Of a stretch of DNA of 64,000 nt, positions 52,292 through 61,455 are shown in pieces (positions within the stretch are counted from its first letter, which is position 1; the number at the start of each line of letters is the position of its first letter). Origin of the DNA: Diploptera punctata (lineage: Eukaryota; Arthropoda; Insecta; Blattodea; Blaberidae); assembly GCA_030220185.1 (NCBI GenBank), contig JASPKZ010010272.1, positions 3,264,501 through 3,328,500 of the forward strand, written 5' to 3'. The translations under genes and the position numbers were made by a program. Under the pieces are notes generated by a model that worked only from the letters and a program-made list of their open reading frames with translations, did no database searches and was not told the DNA's origin.

Positions 52292-54060
52292 ACTGTGTCT
52301 GACCATACTAAAATTCATCTCTGACCATATTAAAATTCATCTAGTCTGACCATACTAATCACCTAAGTACCTAGAAAGTGATGATGTCATCAAAGCCAGT
52401 GGTGCCAACCTTACACATTGTAATAGCACTAAATTGTATCCATGACATTTTGAATGATTAGTCTTACTATAAATAAACATACAATATTGTATCATTTTTA
52501 TAATGGAGATATTTACAAAATAATATAAATAAAAAAATTAAAATACAGGCATATATGATTCTATCATTAAAAAAAAATAAATTGTTATATAATGGGTATG
52601 CAATCAGCCAAATATTTAATATCCAACAAATTTTAGAAATTAAATGGAAATGCAATCAGGATGGGAATACAATCTATATATTCTTAACATCTGAGAAAAT
52701 ACATTAAATTAATTTTAACCATGGTGAAAAAATTTGAATGTTACCTGACTGCCACTTAATAACCAAAATTACAAGAAATTGGCCATACAATTGGCTACAC
52801 ATCTTACACAAACCTCAGTTGGTACAATCTCCTCAGTAAATTGTCCATATACATGGTGTGGTATCAGAATCTATTTGGTAGGTCTATTGGATTATAATGA
52901 ATATGAACTAAAAAAAATAAATTATATTTGAAGAGAAAAATTATATGTTAAGACTAGGGTTTGAACCCAGAACATTTGGCTATCTAGGCCAATCCTCTAC
53001 CAGTGTTAAATAAATAATAAAAGAAAATAACATTAAAATAATAATTCAATAAAAAACGTATGAACTTTCCGCTCAGAGCTTATTTCTAAATTAACACATC
53101 GGCAAATGAAGGGTATCTGTGATTAATAACAGGGAAGTGTTAAACAAGGAGGAAAATTGAGATGAAATCAAAGAACACGCATGCAACCAAATTTAGACTG
53201 CACATTATATCCTGAATAAAAAAAAAGTTTTAACTTAATACTTCAAATTTATCTTTAAATATTTTACATTTTCCAGAAGGAATTTTCCTGATCCAGAATA
53301 TTTTTGTTGTAATTATGTGAAAATATTGAAAATAGAAATTCAAATAAAATTCATTTTACATTATCCCCCTAATTTTAACAAAACTCCTGCCAAAATTATT
53401 GATCCTCTTACAAGGACCTTCTACATGGGCCTTAGGAAGTCATAAGTGAACAGAAAACATACACATTTTTACCAAAGATGCTAAAATTATTCTCAAATAC
53501 AAAAATTCTAGTTAAATCATTTATAGATTTTATTTAAAAAAGTTAGATTATTACTTTCATATACATATATAAAGAATATGTAAAATAATTTTAAAATTGG
53601 GATGCTGAACTAAAATTTGCTTTAATTTGATAGCAAATTTAATTGTCAATATAATTATTTGGTTATACTGAATAATAATGATTTATACTTTTAACATTAG
53701 GCACAGATTGCCCAAAATAAACATGTATTATGAATTAATTATGAAATACATAGAATGTTAAAATATCATTAATTGAATTTGGGAATTTTTACATTATGAG
53801 GTTTTCTTAATAAGAATCTTATACCAATAATTCACCTGTTTTTGTGAGTCAGGTTATGTTGATTTTCAATGCTTCATTAGGAATCCAGGAGATGCAAGCA
53901 GGAATTTGAGCAATTCCATGCCATAAAACAAGCAACACACTTTATTTGTTTTACCTTCAATCAGTTATCGGATTGTGTACCCTTCAAATGAAGAAAATTA
54001 TACTTAGTTCGCATGAAATAAGAGGGGGACGGATTACTGATGGCCTGGAGATCGTAACAC
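52292..54060. other. Myosin intron / distal part, few features
   Basis: Contains one decayed tRNA-like copy (about 52945-53003, minus) and AT-rich sequence. A minus-strand AATAAA at 53946-53941, followed by GTGTGTTGCTTGTTTT, lies 121 bp downstream of the proximal terminal exon stop and is a good poly(A) signal candidate. Confidence 0.5.
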
Positions 54061-54066
54061 TCAAAA

Positions 54067-54115
54067 TTATGTACGACTTGATCTCCTTGCTGGTGGTTTA
54101 GGTGGTTCTTCTTCA
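54067..54115 (-). CDS. zip: Non-muscle myosin II heavy chain, candidate alternative terminal exon
   Basis: Acceptor TTTTTATTGGTTTGGTCACTGCAG is directly before 54115. The first base completes the AG from exon 56221 as AGT (Ser), and the frame then reads EEEPPKPPARRSSRT and stops at TAA (54069-54067). PKPPAR fits the class II SH3-ligand pattern PxxPxR. The phase match, the acceptor and a downstream AATAAA with GU-rich sequence together suggest a short alternative tailpiece. Vertebrate smooth-muscle myosin has long and short tailpieces by alternative splicing, so this has precedent. The frame is only 15 codons and could arise by chance. Confidence 0.55.
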
Positions 54116-54708
54116 CTGCAGTGACCAAACCAATAAAAATGTAATTAAATGAAAACTCATTTATTATATTTTCAATCTATTCTATCAATACGTACTTTTT
54201 TAAAATTATTATAATTCCTCTACAGACATTAATTATATACATAAGCACAAAAAAAAGTCCATAAGATAAAACAAACATTATTACTCTAGATTTTTAATAA
54301 TATTTAATATTAAAATAATATTTATAGTTTAAAATTTTTCTCCAATGAATTTTAAATGATTATTGCCTCATAATGTTTACTTCCCAACATTAATTTCAAT
54401 ATAATATTTATAGTATTAAAATACCTTGAATTTACATGAGAAACATATTTAAGTAATGAGAAACATAGCCTAGAAAAGAGAGAGAATCTGAAAGGACAAT
54501 TTCCTTTTATTTAACTACATATTTTATAAGTTTATTCCTAGCTTCTTTTGAAAGAGGAAAATAAATGTTGGTTTTTAACATTAAAGTAAGTAAATAGATA
54601 AATATGAAGAAAAAGTAAATTTGAATATTATGACATTTTTATAGAATTAAATGAGTATTGTACTATTATGCAAGGTTTAATTGTTATCAGATTAGTAAAC
54701 ACTTTTAA

Positions 54709-55494
54709 TATTGGAGTTTGTATTTTTTAACATTCTTACCTCATATGTTTATTTTGTTGGACGATCGTTTCAAAGCTATTGCTCCATTCAGCTTGTCCCA
54801 AACTGGTTTTTTCTTTTTTTCAAGTTGTCAGCCCTGGATCTGTGTTCCAAAGAACTTGGTAAAGAGGCTCCTTTCTCCGGGAATTTCAAAGTTCATAATT
54901 TTCTCCTTGTTCTTCTGTATATAGATATTTTCTCATATTGCGAGTTCATTGGTATTTTCTAACTGTTTTAATAATTTTGTATTTATATCTATTTTGTGTT
55001 TCTCTGTCCAAACATGAGCTGCTACTGCAGATTTTTCTACTTCTCCCTTTTTTTACATTTCTTATGTGTTCTTTAGTTCTAATATTTAAATTTGTCTTCA
55101 TTTTCCCTATGTATACTTTATCACAATCTGCACATTTTATTTGATATATTGCTGATTTTTTATTATCTTCAATTTTTCTTTCATTTTTGTTGGTTTTCAT
55201 AAGTTTTCTTTGGTGCTAAATTGATGTTGAATTTTCCATTTTTTTTTTTTTGGAATTTATTGTGTTCCCGGAGATAGGAGCCTCATTACCACAAGTTCTT
55301 TGGAACACAGATTCAGGGCTGACAACTTGAAGAAAAGAAAAAACCAGTTTGGGACAAGATGAAGATGGAGCAATAGCTTTGAAATGATCGTCCAACAAAA
55401 TAAACATATGAGGTAAGAATGTTAAAAAATACAAACTCAAATATTAAATTAAACCTCATAATGAAACTTCCTAATGATTAAAAAAAAAAAAAAG
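54709..55494. mobile_element. PLE with inverted 3' end, 786 bp
   Basis: A perfect 12-bp duplication AAACACTTTTAA lies at 54697-54708 and 55495-55506. The left part is a minus PLE end with GIY-YIG; the right part (55255-55440) is the plus-oriented 3' end. Hammerhead-like cores: minus 54760-54791 (CUGA box with a 2-base deletion, stem II GGAGC/GCUUU, GAAAC, GAUC, GUC) and plus 55359-55392 (AUGAAGA, stem II, GAAAU, GAUC, GUC). Confidence 0.82.
54835..55205 (-). pseudogene. PLE GIY-YIG endonuclease
   Basis: The minus frame 55200-54946 reads KTNKNERKIEDNKKSAIYQI, then KCADCDKVYIGKMKTNLNIR and TKEHIRNVKKG; GIY has become AIY. A frameshift follows and the end (NTNELAI..., KNKEKIMNFEIPGER) is in another frame. 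Confidence 0.75.
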
Positions 55495-55639
55495 AAACAC
55501 TTTTAAAGTCATACTTATTTATTCACTAGTTCTTTGTAAAGAGAATTTACAATGTATTAATGGAAAATAAATTCACACTTAGATGTTGGGAATGGTAACA
55601 AGACTCTTATAATATATAAGCCTCGCCTCATAACGAATA

Positions 55640-56125
55640 AGAGATTAGTGAATCATATATCATGAATGCCTGCTAGGGCTTTCAAGTGCACCAGCAACAA
55701 TTTGAAATTCCCAGGGAGAGGAACCTAATTAGCAAGTACTTTGGACCACAGAAAGAGGGAGCACAAGTCTAGATCCAGTGCAGACAACTAGGGAAAAATC
55801 AGTCTGTAACTAGGCTAACATGACTTGAAACATATGTCTAACAGAAACAATATGAGGTAAGAATTAAACAGATCAAATTCATTATTTAGATACACTTATT
55901 TCTCTACAGATGTCAGCGAATGATGTGGTCAGCACATGTAGATTCGCAATGAGACATTTAGGCTTGAAGTTGTTTTATTATCCTGAAAATCTTCAGACTC
56001 AGACCCATGGCTTAAAGTCCATTTTAACTGTCAGTCCCAAATTTAAATTTAATGTCTATAATGGCGGTTGAAAATGAATGACAAGATCATTTGAAAACTA
56101 TAGTTACCGTGTTTGATAAAACATT
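55640..56125 (+). repeat. PLE 3'-end fragments
   Basis: GAAATTCCCAGGGAGAGGAA and ACAATATGAGGTAAGAATTA (55680-55870) are a PLE end with GAAAC-AUAU-GUC left of a hammerhead. At 56055-56125 a second fragment reads GGCGGTTGAAAATGAATGAC and GAAAACTATAGTTACCGTG. Confidence 0.6.
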
Positions 56126-56220
56126 AATGTCTATAATTTAAACTCAGGAACCCCAAGAAAGATGCTGTAATGCTTTTGAAAATTTAGATTATTTATAATT
56201 TATTGCCCTTGAAAACTTAC

Positions 56221-56384
56221 CTAAGTTTGTTTTTGAGGTTGGTCAGTTCTCGTGACATAGTTTCATGTGATTCCATCATGTCCTCCATTTCTCTCTGGGC
56301 CTTACGCTTTTGTGCCTTCTCGCGACTTATTTCTTCCTCAGCTTCATCCAGTTGTCGTTTAAGACCTTTCACTCTAGCGTTGAT
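56221..56384 (-). CDS. zip: Non-muscle myosin II heavy chain, last coiled-coil exon
   Basis: Acceptor TGTTATTGTGCAG precedes 56384 and donor GTAAGT follows 56221. The exon starts in phase 0 and reads [20 protein letters not shown], then [20 protein letters not shown] and [14 protein letters not shown], ending with AG (phase 2). This matches the C-terminal rod of non-muscle myosin II (family pattern LKRQLEEAEEE..R....RKLQRE). The heptad repeats that form the dimeric coiled coil and drive filament assembly are visible. Confidence 0.92.
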
Positions 56385-56475
56385 CTGCACAATAACATTT
56401 TTTTTTAATGAAAATGGAACTTGCTTGAGCAGATATACACAAAATATAATTTAAAATTTTAATGTCAAAATATAC

Positions 56476-56593
56476 CTTCTCAACTTGTTCTTTGTATTGG
56501 TCAGCATGTCTTCTTTCATCCTCTAACTGCATAACTAGTTCTTTTAGTTTCTTATCCTGCTTGCGGTTTATCTTTTGTTGAGCAAATCGTTCC
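56476..56593 (-). CDS. zip: Non-muscle myosin II heavy chain, rod exon
   Basis: Acceptor TATCATTACAG precedes 56593; its first G completes Lys (AA/G) from the exon at 60578. It reads [20 protein letters not shown], then [19 protein letters not shown], and ends in phase 0 at donor GTATAT. The family pattern KER....K..RR.EKKLK(D/E)(V/L)..Q.(D/E)DERR.A(E/D)QYK(D/E)Q is clear. Intron 56385-56475 is only 91 bp, unlike the transposon-filled introns around it. Confidence 0.92.
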
Positions 56594-56834
56594 CTGTAAT
56601 GATATAATTAAACAAGTTAAAAAAATATAACATGCTGAAAACTGATTCAATGACTATAAAAAAAAGGAGTAAATTATTATCGGATATCACATAATAAAAT
56701 CCAATATAAAAAAAAACAAAGAAAAATATGAATAAATATGACTGGTAAAGGAAAGGTTTTTAAGTTTTAAGTCAAATAATTGAATCAGTTCTTTACTCCA
56801 CACCTCACATTAGTTCTCTCACCTGGACTAGTTT

Positions 56835-57480
56835 ATCCATCTAACTAACAACTCACTGGCACTATCGAACCCATAGGTTCATGGCCGTGTGGACATAAGC
56901 TCTCCATATATCCCTACCCTGAGCCAATGTTTTCCAATCATCCCATGTACAATCTACTTCCCTCAAATCATAGTTAATGTTAATCTCCCACCTTATTCTT
57001 GGTCTATCAACTGGGCATTTTCCCTCTGGTTTTCCTACAAGAAGCTTCCATGCACATCTTTCATTCCCCATTCGTGCCACATGTCCTGCCCATCGCAGTC
57101 TATGAGACTTCTTCTTCTTCCTTCCAAGTATTAGGCCAAGGCCTGTTACGATCCTATAGAAAATTTTCCCGTATGGGAAGTTCTCTATGAGACTTAACTG
57201 CTCTAATTATATCTGGCTTCCTATAAAGACCATGTAATTCACTGTTATGCAGTCTTCTCCATTCACCTGTCTGTTCATCTCTCTTTGGTCCAAAAATTTT
57301 TCTAAGAACTTTATTCTCAAATACTCGTAATCTCATTTCCTCCCTTAAAGTAAGAGTCCATGTTTTGCATCCATATAATATAACTGGTTGAATAATAGTT
57401 TTATATACTTTCAGTTTAACATTTTTTGAAAGGAGTTGGGAAGTCAAGAGTTTCTGTAATGCATAATAGCATTATCCTAT
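56835..57480 (-). pseudogene. LINE-B C-terminal region
   Basis: Minus strand: MTSQLLSKNVKLKVYKTIIQ, then PVILYGCKTWTLTLREEMRL and FGPKRDEQTGEWRRLHNSEL, followed by a nested insertion at 57111-57183, then MARMGNERCAWKLLVGKPEG and AYVHTAMNLWVR. The tail near 56845 is AGTTAG-like. This is the best-preserved C-terminus of the family here. Confidence 0.82.
57111..57183 (-). mobile_element. 73-bp LINE tail insertion
   Basis: A perfect 12-bp duplication TCTATGAGACTT lies at 57099-57110 and 57184-57195. The sequence is almost identical to 38611-38681 and ends in (AAG)n on the minus strand. Confidence 0.78.
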
Positions 57481-57609
57481 CCAGCCTATCCATCATCAAC
57501 CAAAAATCAACTAATGAGATTTCACCGGGAAGCACTCCCTATGTTGTTGGGCAGACAAACTTTATGATCAAACCTTTTTCCCCAGGAATTTAATTGCAAA
57601 TAATATTAG

Positions 57610-57740
57610 AAGAAAAACATTTTACGCCTAGACTGGGGTTCAAACCAAAGACCTCTAGTTTTATTCACTTGAGGTCCTGAGTTTGAACCCCAGTCTAGGT
57701 TTGTAAAATTTTTCTCTTCAAATATAATTTGTCCTTCAGT
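57610..57740. repeat. tRNA-like fold-back remnant
   Basis: The halves CTAGACTGGGGTTCAAACC and GTTTGAACCCCAGTCTAG are joined head to head, flanked by AGAAAAACATTTTACG and AAATTTTTCTCTTC. Confidence 0.75.
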
Positions 57741-57784
57741 GAGAAATGTTAAATTTATAATAAAAACATAATAAAAAACAACAA

Positions 57785-58116
57785 AACCAAAATAAAAAAA
57801 AAAAAATTATCAGGTGGATATAAATTAAAGTGTGGCACATGTGATAATGTCTATATAGGACAAACTGGTAGACCTTTTATCTCTCAGATACAGTAACACA
57901 TGAGAGCATATAACAGAAATTTAGAATATTCAAAATATGCTAACCACCTATTCCAATTTAATCATTGTTTTGATCCAAATTTTGAAATTTTACATGTTTG
58001 TGACAAGGGTAAGAAGTTAGATCTTTTGGAAGCTGTAGAGATAAATAAATTGAAGAGTAGTAACAGACTGTTAAATTCTCAACTTGATTTGAATGAATCT
58101 CCTTTGTTAAATTAAA
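57785..58116 (+). pseudogene. Second PLE lineage, GIY-YIG domain
   Basis: The plus strand reads SGGYKLKCGTCDNVYIGQTG, then RPFISQIQ and a stop, then MRAYNRNLEYSKYANHLFQF, EILHVCDKGKKLDLLEAVEI and NKLKSSNRLLNSQLDL. The GxYKLxCxxCxxVYIGQTGR pattern differs strongly from the other PLEs in the window (GIYQIxCxDCxKIYIGKTKR) and marks another subfamily. GIY has become GGY. Confidence 0.75.
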
Positions 58117-58408
58117 AAATTTAAATAAATATTGTTGTATTGTTGCTTAGATCAGTTGATATGTAATAACACAATTCATAATTTGTTAACATGTCTGAAG
58201 AAGGTACAGCTGTCACTGAATTATATAATAAATATGAAAATCAAAATTACGTTTTATTTTTATTTAATTAATATAATAGAAACATTTGTGTGTCCAACAC
58301 CGGAGGGAGGAAATGTGCAGAGCTGCCAACAGAAATCTGAACAGTCCGTTTTTGGCTGATCAAAATCGATTTAGGTAGAGCTAATATGAGGTGAGATGTA
58401 AAAAACAA

Positions 58409-58776
58409 TTTATATATTAAAATTTGGGAATTTTTAACATTATGAGGATCAATTAATAAGAATTAAATGAATTGTGATTTCTTCTTACCTCATACTTCTA
58501 TGTTTTTTTAAACACAGCACTGCAGTATCGGCGACCCATTGTCGTCGTCAGCTGTTTTCACGACATTCATTCAAAAGAACACCAGATGGCAGTTTGGAGA
58601 GTAATTCCTTCAAAAGAACACCAGATGGCAGTTTGGATGATTACCGGCAGAAGAAAGAATTGACAGTCGTGAAAACAGCTGACGATGACGACAATGGGTC
58701 GCCGATACTGCAGTGCTGTGTTAAAAAAACATAGAAGTATGAGGTAAGAAGAAATCATGATTAATTTAATTCTTAT
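58409..58776. mobile_element. Fold-back PLE derivative, 368 bp
   Basis: TGTAAAAAACAA occurs at 58397-58408 and 58777-58788. The arms repeat the 45409-45819 subfamily. Minus core 58518-58551 and plus core 58679-58715 both read CUGACGA, stem II (CGAC/GUCG), GAUAC, UGCA, GUG. A 41-bp segment CACCAGATGGCAGTTTGGA is duplicated at 58580-58640. Confidence 0.78.
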
Positions 58777-59094
58777 TGTAAAAAACAAATTCAATTGCTT
58801 TAATAAAATACCTAATAGTGTGATTTCCTATTAATTTTGTATGTAAATTAGTTCTCAGTATTTAACACTTAGTTAAAAATTTAATATCTATGTTTTAAAA
58901 GTTAATATTTTAATAAAATTATTAACATCTCAGATTAATAATGATGTAATTCAACTTGGGTGTGAAAGGAAGATTAATTTTGCATAGAGGACCTATTACT
59001 TTAGAGTTGAGGTTCTTCTATGTGACATAAATATATAACACAGGATCCATGGTTTTACATTCCTTACAAAGGAAGTCTTAAAAACAGGATTTTG

Positions 59095-59785
59095 TATTTA
59101 AATATGGGAAATAACATTATGAGGTTCTTAATTCGTAAATTAATGAGTCTTTTTTTCACATCTTACCTCATATTTTATGTTTCTTTAAACACGGGAACTA
59201 GTTTTCAAGAGAAGGATCTCTCTTATTTTTAACCGACATTATGACTACCGGATTTTCATTGGAATCTCCATCAATAACGTTGCCATCTGGTGTTGATTTG
59301 ATGAACTTTGAGATGAGGTCACGTTCATCAGAATCTTGAAATTCATGGATCTAAATTTGTTCTTCTGAATATATATCTTCTCCCAAATTGTCAATTCTAA
59401 AGGTTTTTCCAAATGTTTTAAAAGTTGAGCTTCTTTTTCAAATTGCAGCACATAGTTTATTGGAGAATCATACAATCGAAAAAGAAGCCCAACTTTTAAA
59501 ACATTTGGAAAAACCTTTAGAATTGACAATTTGGGAGAAGATATATATTTAGAAGAACAAATTTAGATCCATGAATTTCTAGATTCCTGATGAATGTGAT
59601 CTCATCTCAAAGTTCATCAAATCAACACCAGATGCAACGTTATTGATGGAGATTCCAATGAAAATCCGGTAGTCATAATGTCGGTTGAAAATGAGAGAGA
59701 TCCTTTTCTTGAAAACTAGTTCCCGTATTTAAAGAAACATAAAATATGGGTAAGATGTGAAAAAATGACTCATTAATTTAAGGAT
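59095..59785. mobile_element. PLE palindrome, relative of 30116-31825
   Basis: A minus copy (59100-59445) and a plus copy (59446-59780) of the PLE C-terminus meet head to head. Coding remnants: PLELTIWEKIYIQKNKFRSM (minus) and the same segment with stops on the plus strand. Outer ends have TTACCTCATATTTTATG and the degenerate hammerhead-like segment. Confidence 0.75.
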
Positions 59786-59999
59786 TATTATATCTTTAAA
59801 AAATCCATTAACCATAGCTGGGTTTGAACCTTCAAACTATATAACTAAGTTGCTGTCCACTTAAAACATCAATACTGATTACAAGAAATAATAATAATGC
59901 AGTCTGAAGTTAAAAATTCCTGCTATCTTTTAAATCTAAGAAACAAGTGAGCATGAGAGGACTATAGTGATTGAAAGAATTTGATTAATTATTAAGTTC

Positions 60000-60342
60000 C
60001 GATTGAGGGTCTTTCCACTTTTCAGCGGTTGCCCTTTTACCAGCCGGCTGCTGGCCCTTCACATCCACTTGTGTCAATCACAGAGGTAGATGATCAACAG
60101 CCAGTGTAGGGGTGACATGTGGTTAGCATGTCGAGTCCCCCAGCCTTATAGCTGGTTCCTCAACCTGGAGCCGCTACTTATTGTAGCTACCCAATTGCCT
60201 CACGATGCTGGGTGGGCACCGGTCCCATACTGGCCGAAATACCATGAGAAAATTTCTTCCCCCATGGAGACTCGAACCAGCGCAAGTCCCATAGATCTGC
60301 GCCAAGGCTTCCTACCTTAACCGCTCGGCTACGGCGCGGGAC
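60000..60342 (-). mobile_element. SINE-B, near full length
   Basis: Minus strand: head GTCCCGCGCCGTAGCCGAGC, B box GCTGGTTCGAGTCTC, body to CAATCGGAACTTAA at about 60000. It resembles the copy at 51153-51501. Confidence 0.85.
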
Positions 60343-60424
60343 AATTATTTATTATTATTATTAAGTTAAGAACTGAAAAAAACTTACAATTTTGATGCCA
60401 TAATTAAATATTTAACATTCATAA

Positions 60425-60525
60425 TGAGGACAAATTAACACCTGACCAGGATTGAACCAAGAACCTTCAGCTATAAAGCTAAAGGATTTGAGTTTAATCC
60501 CAGTTCAGATGTTATTTTGTTTAAT
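60425..60525. repeat. Decayed tRNA-like fold-back
   Basis: GACCAGGATTGAACCAAG and TTGAGTTTAATCCCAGTTC are inverted tRNA-like halves. Confidence 0.5.
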
Positions 60526-60577
60526 TAACTGTAATAACTTGGAACACCTAGGCTTAAACATAAAAACTAGTACTCAC

Positions 60578-60767
60578 TTTGCTTCTGCTTCCAACTGTTC
60601 CTCCAAATTGTTGATTTTGCTTTCCAGAGTGGCTATTGTTGCCTTCGTTTTTGTTCTTTGAGCAGTTTCTAACTCTACTAGCTTTGCCTTCAGTTCCTTG
60701 TTCTGCCTTTCCAACAGCATTCGCCCAGATTCCAACTTCTGTGTAGTAGATCGCTCTGCAGCCAAGT
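60578..60767 (-). CDS. zip: Non-muscle myosin II heavy chain, rod exon
   Basis: Acceptor with an A/T tract and TTTAG precedes 60767, and donor GTGAGT follows 60578. The first two bases finish a split codon, then it reads [20 protein letters not shown], then [20 protein letters not shown] and [20 protein letters not shown]. The family pattern [40 protein letters not shown] is nearly diagnostic for non-muscle/smooth myosin II rods. Non-muscle myosin II powers cell-cortex contraction and cytokinesis. Upstream exons lie right of the window. Confidence 0.93.
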
Positions 60768-60934
60768 CTAAAAAAAAAATTAAGAATTGATATACTTTCA
60801 AATTATTTAAATTTCTGTAACATAAGATTTTTTGTCATTAGTTTGGTTGGTTTATAATTTTTGAGTGTAAGTAAACAAACTTCCTTTGGATAATGTTGGT
60901 GATTAAATTTATCACTTCTCACTGAATGACAAAT

Positions 60935-61050
60935 TATATTTGAAGAGAAAAATTTACAGTTAAACTGGGATTTGAATCAAATGTCTCTGGTTTTGTACAT
61001 TAGTGCCTTACCACACGGCTATTAGGCTTCTAGTTTAAACACAAATTATT
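60935..61050 (-). repeat. Decayed tRNA-like repeat
   Basis: GAAGAGAAAAATTTACAG and AACTGGGATTTGAATCAAA keep the flank and T arm of the dispersed family. Confidence 0.55.
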
Positions 61051-61094
61051 TCTCTCTCTTATTTCTCCCACACGCCATCTGGCAGCATCTTTAA

Positions 61095-61455
61095 CAAGAA
61101 GACTTTTAAAATGGTGAAATTGAAAAATCAGCTATTGCAGCACATAGTTTGTTGGAGAGTCATAAAATTGAAAAAGAGGCGAAACTTTCAAAACATTTGC
61201 AAAAACCTTTAGAATTGACAGTTTGGGAGAAGAACAAATTTAGATCCATGCATGAATTTTGAAATTCCCGAAGAACAGGACTTGATATCAAAGATCATCA
61301 AATCAGCACCAAATGGCAACGTTATAGATGAAGATTCAAACGAAAATCAAATATTAAAATTGGGAAACACATTATGAGGTTCTTAATTAATAAATTAATG
61401 AGTCATTTTAACATCTTACCTCATATTTCATGTTTTTCAAACACGGTAACTATAT
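61095..61455 (+). pseudogene. PLE C-terminal fragment
   Basis: The plus strand reads NGEIEKSAIAAHSLLESHKI, then EKEAKLSKHLQKPLELTVWE and EIPEEQDLISKIIKSAPNGN. The end TTACCTCATATTTCATG at 61417 is in inverted orientation. Confidence 0.7.
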
